Shown: positions 7,798-16,864 of the stretch, piece after piece | Numbering within the stretch: the first letter of the stretch is position 1 | Layout of the letters: each line of letters starts with the position of its first letter | Assembly (NCBI RefSeq): GCF_000010165.1 | Contig: NC_012491.1 | Span: forward strand, 1,234,001 to 1,298,000 | Direction of reading: 5' to 3' | DNA from: Brevibacillus brevis NBRC 100599 | Lineage (GTDB): Bacteria > Bacillota > Bacilli > Brevibacillales > Brevibacillaceae | Length of the DNA stretch: 64,000 bases | Notes under the pieces: generated by a model | The model's input: only the letters and a program-made list of their open reading frames with translations | Databases searched by the model: none | Told to the model about the DNA's origin: nothing | Program-made: the position numbers and the translations under genes

Positions 7798-8355
7798 TTA
7801 GGCATGGACAAGTTCTGGAGTTTGTATATGAAGAGGCGGCGGAACCAACCAGCCTTTTTTTTTTGAAATGCGGAGCAATCTGAGGCCAAATTGAGCTTTT
7901 GCAACATGGTATTGACCAAAAAGCATTCCGATATCTTCTCGGATGGATTGTGCCATGATTTGACTGCAGGCAACCAATCCGGCAGCAATGTCTCTTGAAA
8001 CACCGGCAGCGATCTCAGGGTCATTCATACGGGCACCGGCTGGAATACTTTCCAGATTCGCTACCGGTCGATCCGGTGGGGTAGGTGGCAACCCAATGCC
8101 ATTCACTTTGAGCAATTCATCCAGCTGTTCCACTTCTTGTTTCATGCTTCGCGTAATGTCTTCGAGGAAGCCTTTCAGATCATGATCACCAGTATGGTTG
8201 AGTGCTGTTTGATAACCCGCGAGCAAGCCCTTTGTCGTTGACAGATACATCCATACTCCAGAAACCTCGCCATAATGCATCGGTTCATTTTGCGGATTGC
8301 CTGATAAAATGCCCATTAATGTCCTCCCAGTACTCAGTAGAGTTTTGATATCCAT
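7798..8355 (-). CDS. DUF3231 family protein
   Basis: This 185-residue, mainly helical protein is of the DUF3231 family found in spore-forming Bacillales. The ending (RISKKKGWLVPPPLH) and the central IAAGLVACSQIMAQSIREDIGM helix are typical. The fold is probably a ferritin-like four-helix bundle related to spore coat CotF-like proteins. An AGGAGAACC ribosome site precedes the ATG. Function is unknown; a sporulation role is inferred only from family distribution. Confidence 0.8.
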   Translation of the reverse strand: MDIKTLLSTGRTLMGILSGNPQNEPMHYGEVSGVWMYLSTTKGLLAGYQTALNHTGDHDLKGFLEDITRSMKQEVEQLDELLKVNGIGLPPTPPDRPVANLESIPAGARMNDPEIAAGVSRDIAAGLVACSQIMAQSIREDIGMLFGQYHVAKAQFGLRLLRISKKKGWLVPPPLHIQTPELVHA

Positions 8356-8438
8356 TCGGGTTCTCCTAACTTTGTAATGTAACCCAAAGATAAGGTTTAC
8401 AAGGGGGACGGGATCTATCCGCTTTAGGAAGAGGAGAA

Positions 8439-8795
8439 TTATTTTCCGGGTTCTTTCTTGATACGATTATGATCGTATATTCCCAAAAAGCGATGGTACA
8501 CAAATTCAGCCACACCTAAAAGGGCTACCGTAATGATCAACTCGCCAAAACTTAGTGGCCAATTCATCCATCTGGCAACTGCCCATAAGTAAATAGCAGC
8601 GATCACTGCATCTGCAATCGTGGCCGTAACATTATTGGTTGCACGCAATATCAATTGATCGCCAATCAGATAAGCAATGACGGTCAAGCCGAGTGCTGTT
8701 AAAATAGCGGATGTCCAGGTTGCATTTGTAAACAACCATAAACAGGCGACGACAATAATGCCGTTAACAGCAGTCTTGATTAAAAATCGAGTCAT
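8439..8795 (-). CDS. DUF2512 (YndM-like) membrane protein
   Basis: This 118-residue protein has four hydrophobic helices that match the DUF2512 family of Bacillales. Characteristic segments are VNGIIVVACLWLF, YLIGDQLILRATNN and AEFVYHRFLGIYDHNR. Its role is not established; relatives are expressed in sporulating cells. An AGGAGAG ribosome site precedes the ATG. It lies downstream of the ECF operon on the same strand but is separated from it by a terminator. Confidence 0.8.
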   Translation of the reverse strand: MTRFLIKTAVNGIIVVACLWLFTNATWTSAILTALGLTVIAYLIGDQLILRATNNVTATIADAVIAAIYLWAVARWMNWPLSFGELIITVALLGVAEFVYHRFLGIYDHNRIKKEPGK

Positions 8796-8989
8796 TTTTA
8801 CTCTCCTCTACTTCCAGTTTATAACAAAGAGATTTTCAGCCACTTTCCTATGTGAAAATAAGTGTCTCGATGCTTACTGTTTTACAAAACAACAAGGTTT
8901 ATGCGAATGCTGTCTGGCCCCGGTTTGAGTGGGGGTAGCAGAGGGAAGCTCGCCTGCGGGGATAATCCCTTATGACGAAACAAAAAAGC

Positions 8990-9031
8990 AGCCAGTCCTC
9001 TTTTGCAGATACAAAGCAAGAGAGGGCTGGC
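8990..9031 (-). terminator. Terminator of the ECF sigma/anti-sigma operon
   Basis: Reading the minus strand, a 14-bp stem with two G-U pairs (9031-9018 with 9004-8991) is followed by a run of T. The rest of the 8796-9042 gap holds nothing I can identify. Confidence 0.75.
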
Positions 9032-9042
9032 TTTTCATATTG

Positions 9043-10029
9043 TTACTGCTGGCTTGCTTTTGCAGCCTGGACCAGCATTTCTTTGGAAACGGTTGGCGAA
9101 TCGGTAGCTATACGATACATGATCGGTTGCTCTCCATCTTGATCCAACCAAGACAGCTCTTGATACTGACCGGATTCACTAAACAAGAACTGGTCGTTTT
9201 TCGTGTAATGCGCTTTTTTTCCGCTGACAGTTACTGCGTCGTATTTCGTTGTTTCTGGTGTGCTCAATTGTACATCTAGCTGTTCTTTCGGGAATTTCTC
9301 GACCGTAACAAAGATACGTTCTTTTTGCTCGTTCTCATACAGACTGGTATACGCTTGGATAGGAGAAGTCGCTTGTGGAACGACTTTCCATACGACATTT
9401 TTACCTGTTTCCTTGCTTTCTTCTTGAAGCTCATGCAGCCACTGCTGTCCTTCTTGACCCATCATGACACCGTAGGGAGTACCCTGTTTGCCTTCAAGGA
9501 AGGAAAAGCTGTCAGGAAGCTGGTGTGGCAAGGCATGTGAGAGAGAAGCTTCTTCACTGAGGACGGCAGTCCATGCTTTCCAATCTTTCACCACATCCGG
9601 CTTTTCGATGCCAATCATGGGGTTTTGTTGAAAGAGAGGGTGCTTCTCTTTTTCAAGCGCTGCGAAGTAGACAAGGGCAGTCTCGCCTGTTGCCAGTTTG
9701 TTCTCAACGCTTGCCAATTCCAGACGGATTTCTTTAGGGGTTATTTGTGTCAATGTAAAATCCTTACGTGCTTGAACTTCCATTTGGACAGAGCCTTCAT
9801 CAATTTTGTACAACAAGCTGTGTGTCGCATAACCAAAACCAGTAGTCAGGGCGAACGCTGCTGCAACATGTACCAGCTTTGGACGAAAGCGCATCCCTTT
9901 GTGCAAACGCGGCTTGCCAGCGAACTCCTTTTTGGCTAATCGTTCGATTTTGCTATCCAATGCAGGATCAATGTGGACCTTCCCTGCTGCCAACTCATAC
10001 TCATTTCTCAGCTTTTTTTCAATGAACAT
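9043..10029 (-). CDS. Putative anti-sigma factor (membrane protein)
   Basis: This 328-residue protein is encoded directly after, and overlapping, an ECF sigma factor. It has a short cytoplasmic N-terminus (about 55 residues), one membrane helix (KLVHVAAAFALTTGFGYATH) and a large extracytoplasmic domain of about 250 residues. That is the layout of transmembrane anti-sigma factors of the Bacillus type. I place the start at ATG 10029, since a GAGGAGGC site lies 9 bases upstream; this overlaps the sigma gene by 11 bases, giving translational coupling. I see no clear zinc-binding ZAS motif. The outer domain is not recognised and would be the part that senses the signal. Confidence 0.65.
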   Translation of the reverse strand: MFIEKKLRNEYELAAGKVHIDPALDSKIERLAKKEFAGKPRLHKGMRFRPKLVHVAAAFALTTGFGYATHSLLYKIDEGSVQMEVQARKDFTLTQITPKEIRLELASVENKLATGETALVYFAALEKEKHPLFQQNPMIGIEKPDVVKDWKAWTAVLSEEASLSHALPHQLPDSFSFLEGKQGTPYGVMMGQEGQQWLHELQEESKETGKNVVWKVVPQATSPIQAYTSLYENEQKERIFVTVEKFPKEQLDVQLSTPETTKYDAVTVSGKKAHYTKNDQFLFSESGQYQELSWLDQDGEQPIMYRIATDSPTVSKEMLVQAAKASQQ

Positions 10030-10597
10030 GAAAAGATGCCTCCTCAGGATTGATTCGATGCTCAAAATGCTCTCTCAACTTTTTCATTGCCAAGTGATGT
10101 CTCGATTTCACCGTTCCGAGCGGGATTTGAAGAATCGCAGCAATTTCCTCCAAGGAACAGTTCTGATAGTAACGCAGTACGACGATTTCCTTGAGCTTGA
10201 AGGATAATTTCTCTACGGCAGGAATGACTTCCAGCTCATCACTGATCGCCCCCAGCTTATCCTCCATACCTGCAACAGGTGCTTCGTAGCCTTTTTCCTT
10301 TACCCGCTCCAGCAGGCGGAACCTTCGCCAAATGCTCCGATTCCAGTTGCGAACCTGCCGCACAATCAAGCCGTTGAACCATGGGATAAAGGGCTGCTCC
10401 ACATCGTACCTGTCAATGCTTCGAATCAACTCCACGTACACTTCACTCATCATGTCGTCTACATCCTGTTTGTGTGGCGCCAGAAAATAGATCAGATTGT
10501 AGGCGTACGTGCGAGTTGCTCGATAGACTTCTTGAAAAGCTTCTTCCTCTCCTTGGCGCATCCGGAAGAGCCAAGGCTTTACATTTTCCTCTTTCAT
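10019..10597 (-). CDS. ECF-type RNA polymerase sigma factor
   Basis: This 192-residue protein has the two sigma domains of the extracytoplasmic-function group. Region 2 spans about residues 15-80 (ATRTYAYNLIYFLAPHKQDVDDMMSEVYVEL) and region 4 about 125-185 (IVVLRYYQNCSLEEIAAILQIPLGTVKSR). It would direct RNA polymerase to a small stress regulon and be held inactive by the overlapping membrane protein. A GGAGG ribosome site precedes the ATG. I could not find a matching autoregulatory promoter with confidence in the 10598-10784 gap. That gap also holds a CTCCCA/TGGGAG hairpin near 10635-10652. Confidence 0.9.
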   Translation of the reverse strand: MKEENVKPWLFRMRQGEEEAFQEVYRATRTYAYNLIYFLAPHKQDVDDMMSEVYVELIRSIDRYDVEQPFIPWFNGLIVRQVRNWNRSIWRRFRLLERVKEKGYEAPVAGMEDKLGAISDELEVIPAVEKLSFKLKEIVVLRYYQNCSLEEIAAILQIPLGTVKSRHHLAMKKLREHFEHRINPEEASFHVH

Positions 10598-10784
10598 AGG
10601 CCGGCCTCCATTCAGGTCTTACATAATATATTGGCTCCCATTTGCCTGGGAGGTTCACTTCGTTTTTTTATTGTGTGTTATTAGAAAATTTTAAACAGAA
10701 AAACTTTTCTTTGTCTTTTTCAGTAGTTTTGAGTAGTTCGACATTAGTATACAAAATAAGACATAGAGCAAGGGGGATTTAAGG

Positions 10785-11513
10785 TTGATTAGTTTTCATC
10801 AAGTAAATAAACATTACGGAAGCTTTCATGTCCTCAAGAACATCAACCTGCATATCAACCAGGGAGAAGTCGTCGTGGTCATTGGCCCGTCAGGATCGGG
10901 TAAAAGCACGATGGTTCGTTGCATCAACAGATTGGAAACGGTTACAGACGGAGAGCTAGTGGTAGACGGGGTGAAAGTGAACGGTAAAAACACCGATATC
11001 AACAAGCTGCGTCGGGACATCGGCATGGTGTTCCAGCACTTCAATCTATACCCGCATAAGACCGTACTGCAAAACATTACGCTGGCACCAACCAAGGTAC
11101 TGGGCGTATCGCAGAAGGAAGCCGAAGAAACAGCTCTCTACTATTTGGAAAAGGTAGGGATTCCGGAAAAGGCGGAAATGTTCCCAACGCAACTATCTGG
11201 CGGTCAACAGCAACGCGTAGCAATTGCGCGTGGACTGGCCATGCGACCAAAAATCATGCTGTTTGACGAACCGACCTCTGCACTGGACCCCGAGACAATC
11301 GGAGAAGTGCTCGATGTCATGAAGAAGCTGGCGAAGGAAGGCATGACGATGGTGGTCGTGACGCATGAAATGGGCTTCGCCCGCGAAGTCGCAGATCGCA
11401 TCGTGTTTATGGATCAGGGCACGATTCTCGAAGATTCGACACCAGAGGAGTTTTTCGCAAGTCCGCGTGAAGAACGTGCGCGTTTGTTCTTGAGTCGGAT
11501 TTTGAATCACTAA
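10785..11513 (+). CDS. glnQ: Glutamine-type ABC transporter ATP-binding protein
   Basis: This 242-residue ATPase of the polar amino acid uptake family has Walker [10 protein letters not shown], signature LSGGQQQR, Walker [15 protein letters not shown] and the H-loop [10 protein letters not shown]. It powers import through the two permeases encoded downstream. The start is a TTG placed 8 bases after AGGGGG. The gene order ATPase, binding protein, permease, permease is that of Bacillus subtilis glnQHMP. Substrate assignment to glutamine rests on that order and on the adjacent GlnK/GlnL system. Confidence 0.93.
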   Translation: MISFHQVNKHYGSFHVLKNINLHINQGEVVVVIGPSGSGKSTMVRCINRLETVTDGELVVDGVKVNGKNTDINKLRRDIGMVFQHFNLYPHKTVLQNITLAPTKVLGVSQKEAEETALYYLEKVGIPEKAEMFPTQLSGGQQQRVAIARGLAMRPKIMLFDEPTSALDPETIGEVLDVMKKLAKEGMTMVVVTHEMGFAREVADRIVFMDQGTILEDSTPEEFFASPREERARLFLSRILNH

Positions 11514-11546
11514 AAAAAGAAAATGATAGAGAAAAGGGGTATTCAG

Positions 11547-12398
11547 ATGAAAGCAAACAAGCTGTGGAAAAAGGTAGCAGGTATGGGTCTCGTTCTGATG
11601 CTGAGCGCAACTGCGTTGGCAGGCTGTGGTGGGGGTAGTACAACAGAAGGCGGCGCAAAAGGTACACCAGCTGCAGCAGGTACAGGCACATTGGCAAAAA
11701 TCAAAGAAAGAGACAAATTCGTAGTCGGAGTGAAGTACGACCTGAATTTGTTCGGCTTGAAAGACCCGGCAACCGGAAATGTAGAAGGCTTCGATATCGA
11801 TATTGCGAAAGCGATCGCAAAGAAAGTACTCGGGGACGAAAACAAAATTGAGCTGAAGGAAGTAACCTCCAAAACGCGTATTCCGATGCTGAAAAACGGA
11901 GAAATTGACGCGATCATCGCAACGATGACCATTACAGAAGACCGTAAAAAAGAAGTAGACTTCTCTGATGTGTACTTCCTGGCAGGTCAATCTTTCTTGG
12001 TGAAAAAGGACAGCCCAATCAACGGTCTGAAAGACATGCAAAAAGGCATGAAAATCGTGACCGCAAAAGGTTCTACTTCTGCGAAAAACATCAGAGCGAG
12101 TGCTCCTGACGTAGAAGTACTGGAATTCGAAAACTACGCGGAAGCCTTCACAGCACTCAAAGCTGGTCAAGGTGACGCGCTGACAACTGATAACGCTCTC
12201 CTGTACGGCATGGCGAAGCAAGATCCGAACTACCGTGTAACAGAAGAGACCTTCACGGAAGAGCCATACGGTATTGCAATCAGCAAGGGTGACGCTGAAT
12301 TCGTGAAAACCGTGAACGATCTGCTGAAAGAAATGAAAGAAAACGGTGAATACGACAAGATTTACGAAAAATGGATCGGAACAAAACCTAAAAAATAA
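11547..12398 (+). CDS. glnH: Glutamine-type ABC transporter substrate-binding lipoprotein
   Basis: This 283-residue periplasmic-type binding protein captures the amino acid outside the membrane. The signal peptide ends in lipobox LAGC (Cys about 27), followed by a Gly/Ser/Thr-rich tether. The SBP_bac_3 fold signature VEGFDIDIAKAIAKK and the ligand-loop TMTITEDRKKEVDFSDVYF are clear. I choose ATG 11547 because AAAAGGGG precedes it at normal spacing; the upstream ATG 11523 would put a non-signal stretch ahead of the signal peptide. Confidence 0.93.
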   Translation: MKANKLWKKVAGMGLVLMLSATALAGCGGGSTTEGGAKGTPAAAGTGTLAKIKERDKFVVGVKYDLNLFGLKDPATGNVEGFDIDIAKAIAKKVLGDENKIELKEVTSKTRIPMLKNGEIDAIIATMTITEDRKKEVDFSDVYFLAGQSFLVKKDSPINGLKDMQKGMKIVTAKGSTSAKNIRASAPDVEVLEFENYAEAFTALKAGQGDALTTDNALLYGMAKQDPNYRVTEETFTEEPYGIAISKGDAEFVKTVNDLLKEMKENGEYDKIYEKWIGTKPKK

Positions 12399-12417
12399 TG
12401 CGGTTCGACTCCATAAA

Positions 12418-12446
12418 GAATGAGCGGTTTACTCTGCCGCTCATTC
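12418..12446 (+). terminator. Intra-operon hairpin after glnH
   Basis: A perfect 10-bp stem (12418-12427 with 12437-12446) has a 9-base loop but only a poor T tract. Such hairpins between a binding-protein gene and its permeases often stabilise or partly terminate the message so the binding protein is made in excess. Confidence 0.6.
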
Positions 12447-12494
12447 CCTTATATTCCTAACAGAATTTTGCACACAAGGAGGATCGCATAAGAG

Positions 12495-13148
12495 ATGATC
12501 GATTTTTCTATCTTGTTTGATCACATGGATATGTATCTCAAAGGCTTTTGGAACACCTTGCAGGCGAGCCTGCTTGCTCTCGTTGGGAGCTTTGTACTGG
12601 GGACGCTCTTTGCGATCTTTCGGATTTCTCCCATTCGACCACTCAAGTGGATCGCTACGGCATACATCGAGTTTGTGCGTAATATCCCGTTGATTCTCGT
12701 TGTTTTCCTCTTTTTTGTGGGCTTGCCGGCCATTGGTATCATACTGGAGCCTTTTATTGCAGGTACGCTTGGTTTGACAGTGTATACCGCAGCATTTATC
12801 GCGGAGACGATACGTGCAGGCATTCAGGCGATTCCAAAAGGACAGACAGAAGCCGCTCGTTCCTCGGGATTGACGTACGGACAAACGATGCGCTATATCA
12901 TTTTGCCACAAGCGATCAAGGTCGTGATCCCGCCGATGGGCAACCAGTTTATCAATCTCGTAAAAAACTCCTCGGTATTAGGTGTGATTGCAGGTCTTGA
13001 CCTGATGTACTATGGAGATCTGATTTCCGCTGATACGTTTGTTACCTTTGATGTGTACATCTTTGTAGCTGTTTTCTATCTGATTCTGACCCTTCCGTTG
13101 AGCGCGTTCGTCAGTTATTTGGAGCGACGCTTGGCTGGAAGCCGCTAA
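12495..13148 (+). CDS. glnM: Glutamine-type ABC transporter permease 1
   Basis: This 217-residue inner-membrane protein is of the HisM/GlnP family. The coupling loop that contacts the ATPase is present (EAARSSGLTYGQTMRYIILPQA), along with about five membrane helices. It would form a heterodimeric channel with the next gene product. A strong AAGGAGG site precedes the ATG. Confidence 0.92.
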   Translation: MIDFSILFDHMDMYLKGFWNTLQASLLALVGSFVLGTLFAIFRISPIRPLKWIATAYIEFVRNIPLILVVFLFFVGLPAIGIILEPFIAGTLGLTVYTAAFIAETIRAGIQAIPKGQTEAARSSGLTYGQTMRYIILPQAIKVVIPPMGNQFINLVKNSSVLGVIAGLDLMYYGDLISADTFVTFDVYIFVAVFYLILTLPLSAFVSYLERRLAGSR

Positions 13149-13163
13149 GGAGGAGGGGACATC

Positions 13164-13814
13164 ATGGACTTTACCGGAGCATATGCGCCCAGTCATTTGA
13201 CCTTCCTGCTCGAAGGCTTTTTGGTCACTTTGCAGGTCGCTTTCTTGTCAATTGTCTTCAGCTTTACGATTGCGATTATCGTAGGGGTTTTGCGTTACGC
13301 AAAAATTCCTGGAGTCTCACAAGTTCTCGGGACAATCGTAGAGCTGATTCGCAATTTGCCGCTCTTGTTGATTATTTTCTTTACGTATTTTGCTCTCCCG
13401 GAAGTGGGAATCAAGCTGGACAAGTTTTGGGCAGCTGTTCTGGCGTTGGTTATTTTCGAAGCAGCGATGTTATCGGAAATCGTGCGAAGCGGTTTAACTT
13501 CGGTCGAAAAAGGACAGATTGAAGCTGCACGTTCCTCAGGTCTGAATTATGTCCAGACACTGTGGCATGTTGTCCTTCCACAGGCTCTCAGAAGGATGGT
13601 TCCGCCGATTGTGAGCCAATTCATTTCGCTCTTGAAGGATACATCGCTGGCTGTCGTAATCGCTTTGCCAGAGCTGATGAACCATGCGCAAATCATCAAC
13701 GGACGCAATGTTAACTATGTTATTCCGACCTTCTTGATGGTGGCAGTGATGTACTTTGTCGTCAACTACGCGCTGTCAGTCGTCTCCAAGCGACTGGAAA
13801 ATAAGCATGCGTAA
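13164..13814 (+). CDS. glnP: Glutamine-type ABC transporter permease 2
   Basis: This 216-residue permease is homologous to the preceding gene product, with the EAA coupling loop EAARSSGLNYVQTLWHVVLPQA. It starts 15 bases after glnM with a GGAGGAGGGG site and ends just before a strong terminator. Two different permease subunits in one operon imply a heterodimeric pore. Confidence 0.92.
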   Translation: MDFTGAYAPSHLTFLLEGFLVTLQVAFLSIVFSFTIAIIVGVLRYAKIPGVSQVLGTIVELIRNLPLLLIIFFTYFALPEVGIKLDKFWAAVLALVIFEAAMLSEIVRSGLTSVEKGQIEAARSSGLNYVQTLWHVVLPQALRRMVPPIVSQFISLLKDTSLAVVIALPELMNHAQIINGRNVNYVIPTFLMVAVMYFVVNYALSVVSKRLENKHA

Positions 13815-13829
13815 GCGTTTTATCTTTGC

Positions 13830-13872
13830 AGATCTCCGATTCTTAGTAAAATAAGAATAGGAGATCTTTTTC
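13830..13872 (+). terminator. Terminator of the glnQHMP operon
   Basis: A 16-bp stem with one mismatch (13830-13845 with 13852-13867) encloses a 6-base loop and is followed by TTTTT. Confidence 0.88.
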
Positions 13873-13890
13873 CGTGTGAAAGGAGCAGCT

Positions 13891-15159
13891 ATGCGAGAAC
13901 GCCTTTTGATCCTGTTTATTATCATGCTGGCAACTGCTTTTTTTGGAGAGATGAAGGTAAACCCCGTAGGAGGGTCTTTTCGTTTTTCCTTGGGCATCGC
14001 TGCTTTCTTTTTCGGATTGCTGTGGTTTTCGTCCGTACCTGTATTGCTGACGGGTTTTTTTACAGGGACGTTTATCTTCGGATTTCGCGTCGGTATGGAT
14101 GTCTTTTTTGCGTACCGTCCATACATGGAGAGTGTGGCTGCTCATCTTCCCTCCGCCTTTTACTATTTCAGCTTTACGGTTCTGTTTTATTTGCTCCGTG
14201 CGCGAAGGTATCGCGAGTTTCCTCTATGGTTAGGGCTGATAGGTGCATCTATTGATTTCATCTCCAATGTGGTAGAGATCCAAGTACGACAGTATTTCAC
14301 TGATTTTCCGCCGATCACTTGGCAGAGCTTTTTGATGCTTCTCTTCTTTGGGGTCTTGCGTAGCTTTTTTGCTGTTGGTTTGTACAACAGCTTTTCGATC
14401 AGGCAGTTGCGGGCAGTGGGAGAGGTGCGTCAGCAAGAGCTGGAGCGTCTGCGGATGATCAATACGGAGCTGTATGAGGAAGCCTTTTACTTGCGCAAAT
14501 CAATGACGCATTTGGAGGAAATCACGCGTGAGAGCTACCAGCTCTACAGGCGTCTGCTCACCTCGGAGCATGCGGAATCCCCGACGGCCTTGGCGATTGC
14601 CGAGAATGTACATGAAGTAAAAAAAGATTCGCAGCGGATGCTGGCGGGGATTTCCAAGCTAATCAATCAGGAGGGACTAGCACCACAGCTGCCGATCAAA
14701 GAGCTGTGTGAGCTGGTTGCTCGGGCGAATCAGAAGTACGCAGAGATGTTGGGTAAGGATATTCAAATCGAGTGGAGCTGTCACATCAACCTGTCTACCA
14801 GCCAAATCTATGCGCTGCTCTCCGTGCTAAATAACCTGGTAGCCAATGCAGTAGAGGCGATTCCCATGTCGGGACGGATTGAGCTGAATGTGAAGCTGAT
14901 TCATCGTCATCTGGTGTTCAGTGTACTTGACAGTGGTCCGGGAATCCCGCTGGAAGAGCAGGAATGGGTGTTTCAGCCCGGGTATACGACGAAATACGAT
15001 GAAAAGGGAAATGCATCTACCGGAATTGGACTGACGCATGCCCGAGGAATTGTCCAAAGCCTACAAGGAAGCTTACGTATTTTACCTGATCAAAAGCAAA
15101 TGACACACTTAGAAGTGCAAATTCCGACTGACCAATTGCTCGGAAAGGAGGGAGTGTAA
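13891..15159 (+). CDS. glnK: Glutamine sensor histidine kinase GlnK-like
   Basis: This 422-residue membrane kinase has five or six N-terminal hydrophobic helices (residues 1-150), then a helical linker. The candidate phosphoacceptor lies in NVHEVKKDSQRM, the motif pattern of Bacillus GlnK-type kinases. The C-terminal ATPase domain has the N box (NNLVANAVEAI), G1 box (DSGPGIP) and G2 box (STGIGLTHARG). ATG 13891 is preceded by AAAGGAG. The response regulator starts 3 bases after its stop. The position behind glnQHMP suggests that it senses glutamine or glutamate and controls uptake, by analogy with B. subtilis GlnK/GlnL. Confidence 0.85.
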   Translation: MRERLLILFIIMLATAFFGEMKVNPVGGSFRFSLGIAAFFFGLLWFSSVPVLLTGFFTGTFIFGFRVGMDVFFAYRPYMESVAAHLPSAFYYFSFTVLFYLLRARRYREFPLWLGLIGASIDFISNVVEIQVRQYFTDFPPITWQSFLMLLFFGVLRSFFAVGLYNSFSIRQLRAVGEVRQQELERLRMINTELYEEAFYLRKSMTHLEEITRESYQLYRRLLTSEHAESPTALAIAENVHEVKKDSQRMLAGISKLINQEGLAPQLPIKELCELVARANQKYAEMLGKDIQIEWSCHINLSTSQIYALLSVLNNLVANAVEAIPMSGRIELNVKLIHRHLVFSVLDSGPGIPLEEQEWVFQPGYTTKYDEKGNASTGIGLTHARGIVQSLQGSLRILPDQKQMTHLEVQIPTDQLLGKEGV

Positions 15160-15162
15160 GCA

Positions 15163-16080
15163 ATGATACGTTTCTTTTTAATTGAAGATGATGCCGTAGT
15201 GCGCCGCATGCTCGAACGGATTATTCAAGACAGCGGGTTGGGTGAAATTGTAGGACAAGCCAGCGACGGCAGTCACGTTTCGATTGATCTACTGTATGGG
15301 GTCGATGTCATTTTGATCGACTTGTTGATGCCGGGACTCGATGGCATCCAAACAATCAAAAAGTTGCAGGCAGATGGCTTCGCGGGCCGCTTCATTATGG
15401 TGTCACAGGTGGAGAACAAGGAAATGATCGGGGAGGCTTATTTGCAAGGAATTGATACCTTTATTCAAAAGCCGATCAACCGCCTTGAAGTCATGGCTGT
15501 GCTAAAGCGGGTATCGGATTACTTGACGCTGGAAGCCTCTCTGCAAACCATCCGCAAATCCTTGCAAATCTTGGATGTCAAAGCAAAAGAACCACATACC
15601 AGCGGCTTGAAAAGTCAGTCATCCGATCAGGATATGCTGGCACAAAAAGCGAGAAAGCTACTGTTGCAGCTAGGGATCGCAGGTGAGGCGGGGGCTCCCG
15701 ATCTGCTATTGATCATGGAATGGCTCGTACAGGATGAGCGGCAAGGAGACAAGCTGCACGAATTGCAGCTCAAGGAACTGTACACACAAATTCTGCTGAA
15801 GGTGCATGCCAGCCTGAATGAGCATGGAATTACCAAAGAGGTGCGTGCCATGGAACAACGGATTCGCCGGATGGTCCTGCAAGCCTTTACGCATCTTTCC
15901 TCATTGGGGTTGACCGACTATGCCAACCCGACCTTTGAACACTTTGCACCACGACTGTTTGACTTTCAAGAAATTCGCCAACGGATGCAAGAGCTGGAGG
16001 CGGGCGAAAAAACGACGAAGTGCCGGATTAGTGTGAAAAAGTTTTTATCGGTCTTTTATATGGAAGCGAAGGCGCTATAA
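15163..16080 (+). CDS. glnL: Response regulator GlnL-like (receiver plus YcbB domain)
   Basis: This 305-residue regulator has an N-terminal receiver domain (acidic pocket Glu8-Asp10, phosphorylated Asp53 in LIDLLMPG, Lys in IQKPIN). The C-terminal YcbB-type DNA-binding domain (about residues 160-305) ends in CRISVKKFLSVFYMEAK. That combination is specific to GlnL/YcbB of Bacillales. A GGAGGGAG site overlaps the end of glnK, so the two are translationally linked. Confidence 0.88.
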   Translation: MIRFFLIEDDAVVRRMLERIIQDSGLGEIVGQASDGSHVSIDLLYGVDVILIDLLMPGLDGIQTIKKLQADGFAGRFIMVSQVENKEMIGEAYLQGIDTFIQKPINRLEVMAVLKRVSDYLTLEASLQTIRKSLQILDVKAKEPHTSGLKSQSSDQDMLAQKARKLLLQLGIAGEAGAPDLLLIMEWLVQDERQGDKLHELQLKELYTQILLKVHASLNEHGITKEVRAMEQRIRRMVLQAFTHLSSLGLTDYANPTFEHFAPRLFDFQEIRQRMQELEAGEKTTKCRISVKKFLSVFYMEAKAL

Positions 16081-16085
16081 ATAGC

Positions 16086-16130
16086 AAAAACGCGGGAGTC
16101 GATCTAAACGATCAAATCTCCCGCGTTTTT
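16086..16130. terminator. Bidirectional terminator between glnL and nosF
   Basis: A perfect 13-bp stem (16086-16098 with 16118-16130) with A and T runs on either side can end both convergent transcripts. Confidence 0.88.
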
Positions 16131-16134
16131 TTAT

Positions 16135-16860
16135 TCATGCCTTTGCCTGATTCACAAGCTCGGAAAAAGCACCATACAAACCAATTGCCCCATACTGCTG
16201 CTGGTACTCCTTTATCGACCCATCACGCACGATTTTCCCATTCATCAAGAAAATTGCCCGATCCGCTACCGCATCTGCCACCTGCAACTGGTGTGTCGTA
16301 AAGAGAACGGATTGACCCGCTAGCTTTACTTCCCGCACGAGATCGACAAATGCATCCATCCAATACGGATCGAGTCCGTTGGTCGGTTCATCGAGAACGA
16401 CGAGTGCAGGCTTTGCCAATATCGCTTGGGCAAACAAGAGACGCTGCTGCATGCCTTTGGAGAACTGAGACACTCGTTTGTTTCTCACTTCATGCAGTCC
16501 CACCATTTTCAGTAGCCGATCCGCCTCTTCGGCGGTGCGATTGCGCAGGGAAGCGTAAAACTCGAGCGTTTCTTTCGCGGTAAGTCCGGCAGAAAACGTA
16601 AAGTGATCCGGCATATAACCGATTTCTTGAAGATACTCTACGCGATTATCGTTCCAGTTTAACCCGTTGAGCTGAATGGTTCCCGAAGAAGGCGGGAGAA
16701 TACCGACCAGCATCCGCAGAATCGTACTTTTCCCTGCGCCGTTCCCGCCGCATAGGGCGACGACTTGGCCGGGTGGAATGTTCATACTGAATGGGTGGAC
16801 GATTGTTTTCCCATTGATTTCCTTAGTGACCTGGTCGATGGTAAGTCCTAACGTATTCAT
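16135..16860 (-). CDS. nosF: NosF-type ABC transporter ATP-binding protein
   Basis: This 241-residue ABC ATPase has Walker A GGNGAGKST, signature FSKGMQQR, Walker B LVVLDEPTNGLDP and switch VLFTTHQL. Taken alone it could be any drug or bacteriocin exporter ATPase. The NosF call rests on the operon: NosD, NosL and a NosY-like permease lie directly upstream on the same strand. In denitrifiers, NosDFY delivers a sulfur or copper-site component needed to mature nitrous oxide reductase. The gap to the permease gene is 4 bases. Confidence 0.78.
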   Translation of the reverse strand: MNTLGLTIDQVTKEINGKTIVHPFSMNIPPGQVVALCGGNGAGKSTILRMLVGILPPSSGTIQLNGLNWNDNRVEYLQEIGYMPDHFTFSAGLTAKETLEFYASLRNRTAEEADRLLKMVGLHEVRNKRVSQFSKGMQQRLLFAQAILAKPALVVLDEPTNGLDPYWMDAFVDLVREVKLAGQSVLFTTHQLQVADAVADRAIFLMNGKIVRDGSIKEYQQQYGAIGLYGAFSELVNQAKA

Positions 16861-16864
16861 TGCA

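Noticed and set aside
8796..8989. Possible small gene between the DUF2512 gene and the ECF operon
   Set aside because: No frame combined a start, a ribosome site and plausible coding composition.
11193..12221. 342-codon antisense frame opposite glnQ/glnH
   Set aside because: It runs across two well-supported genes, is unusually rich in Cys, Phe and His, and has no recognisable domain.
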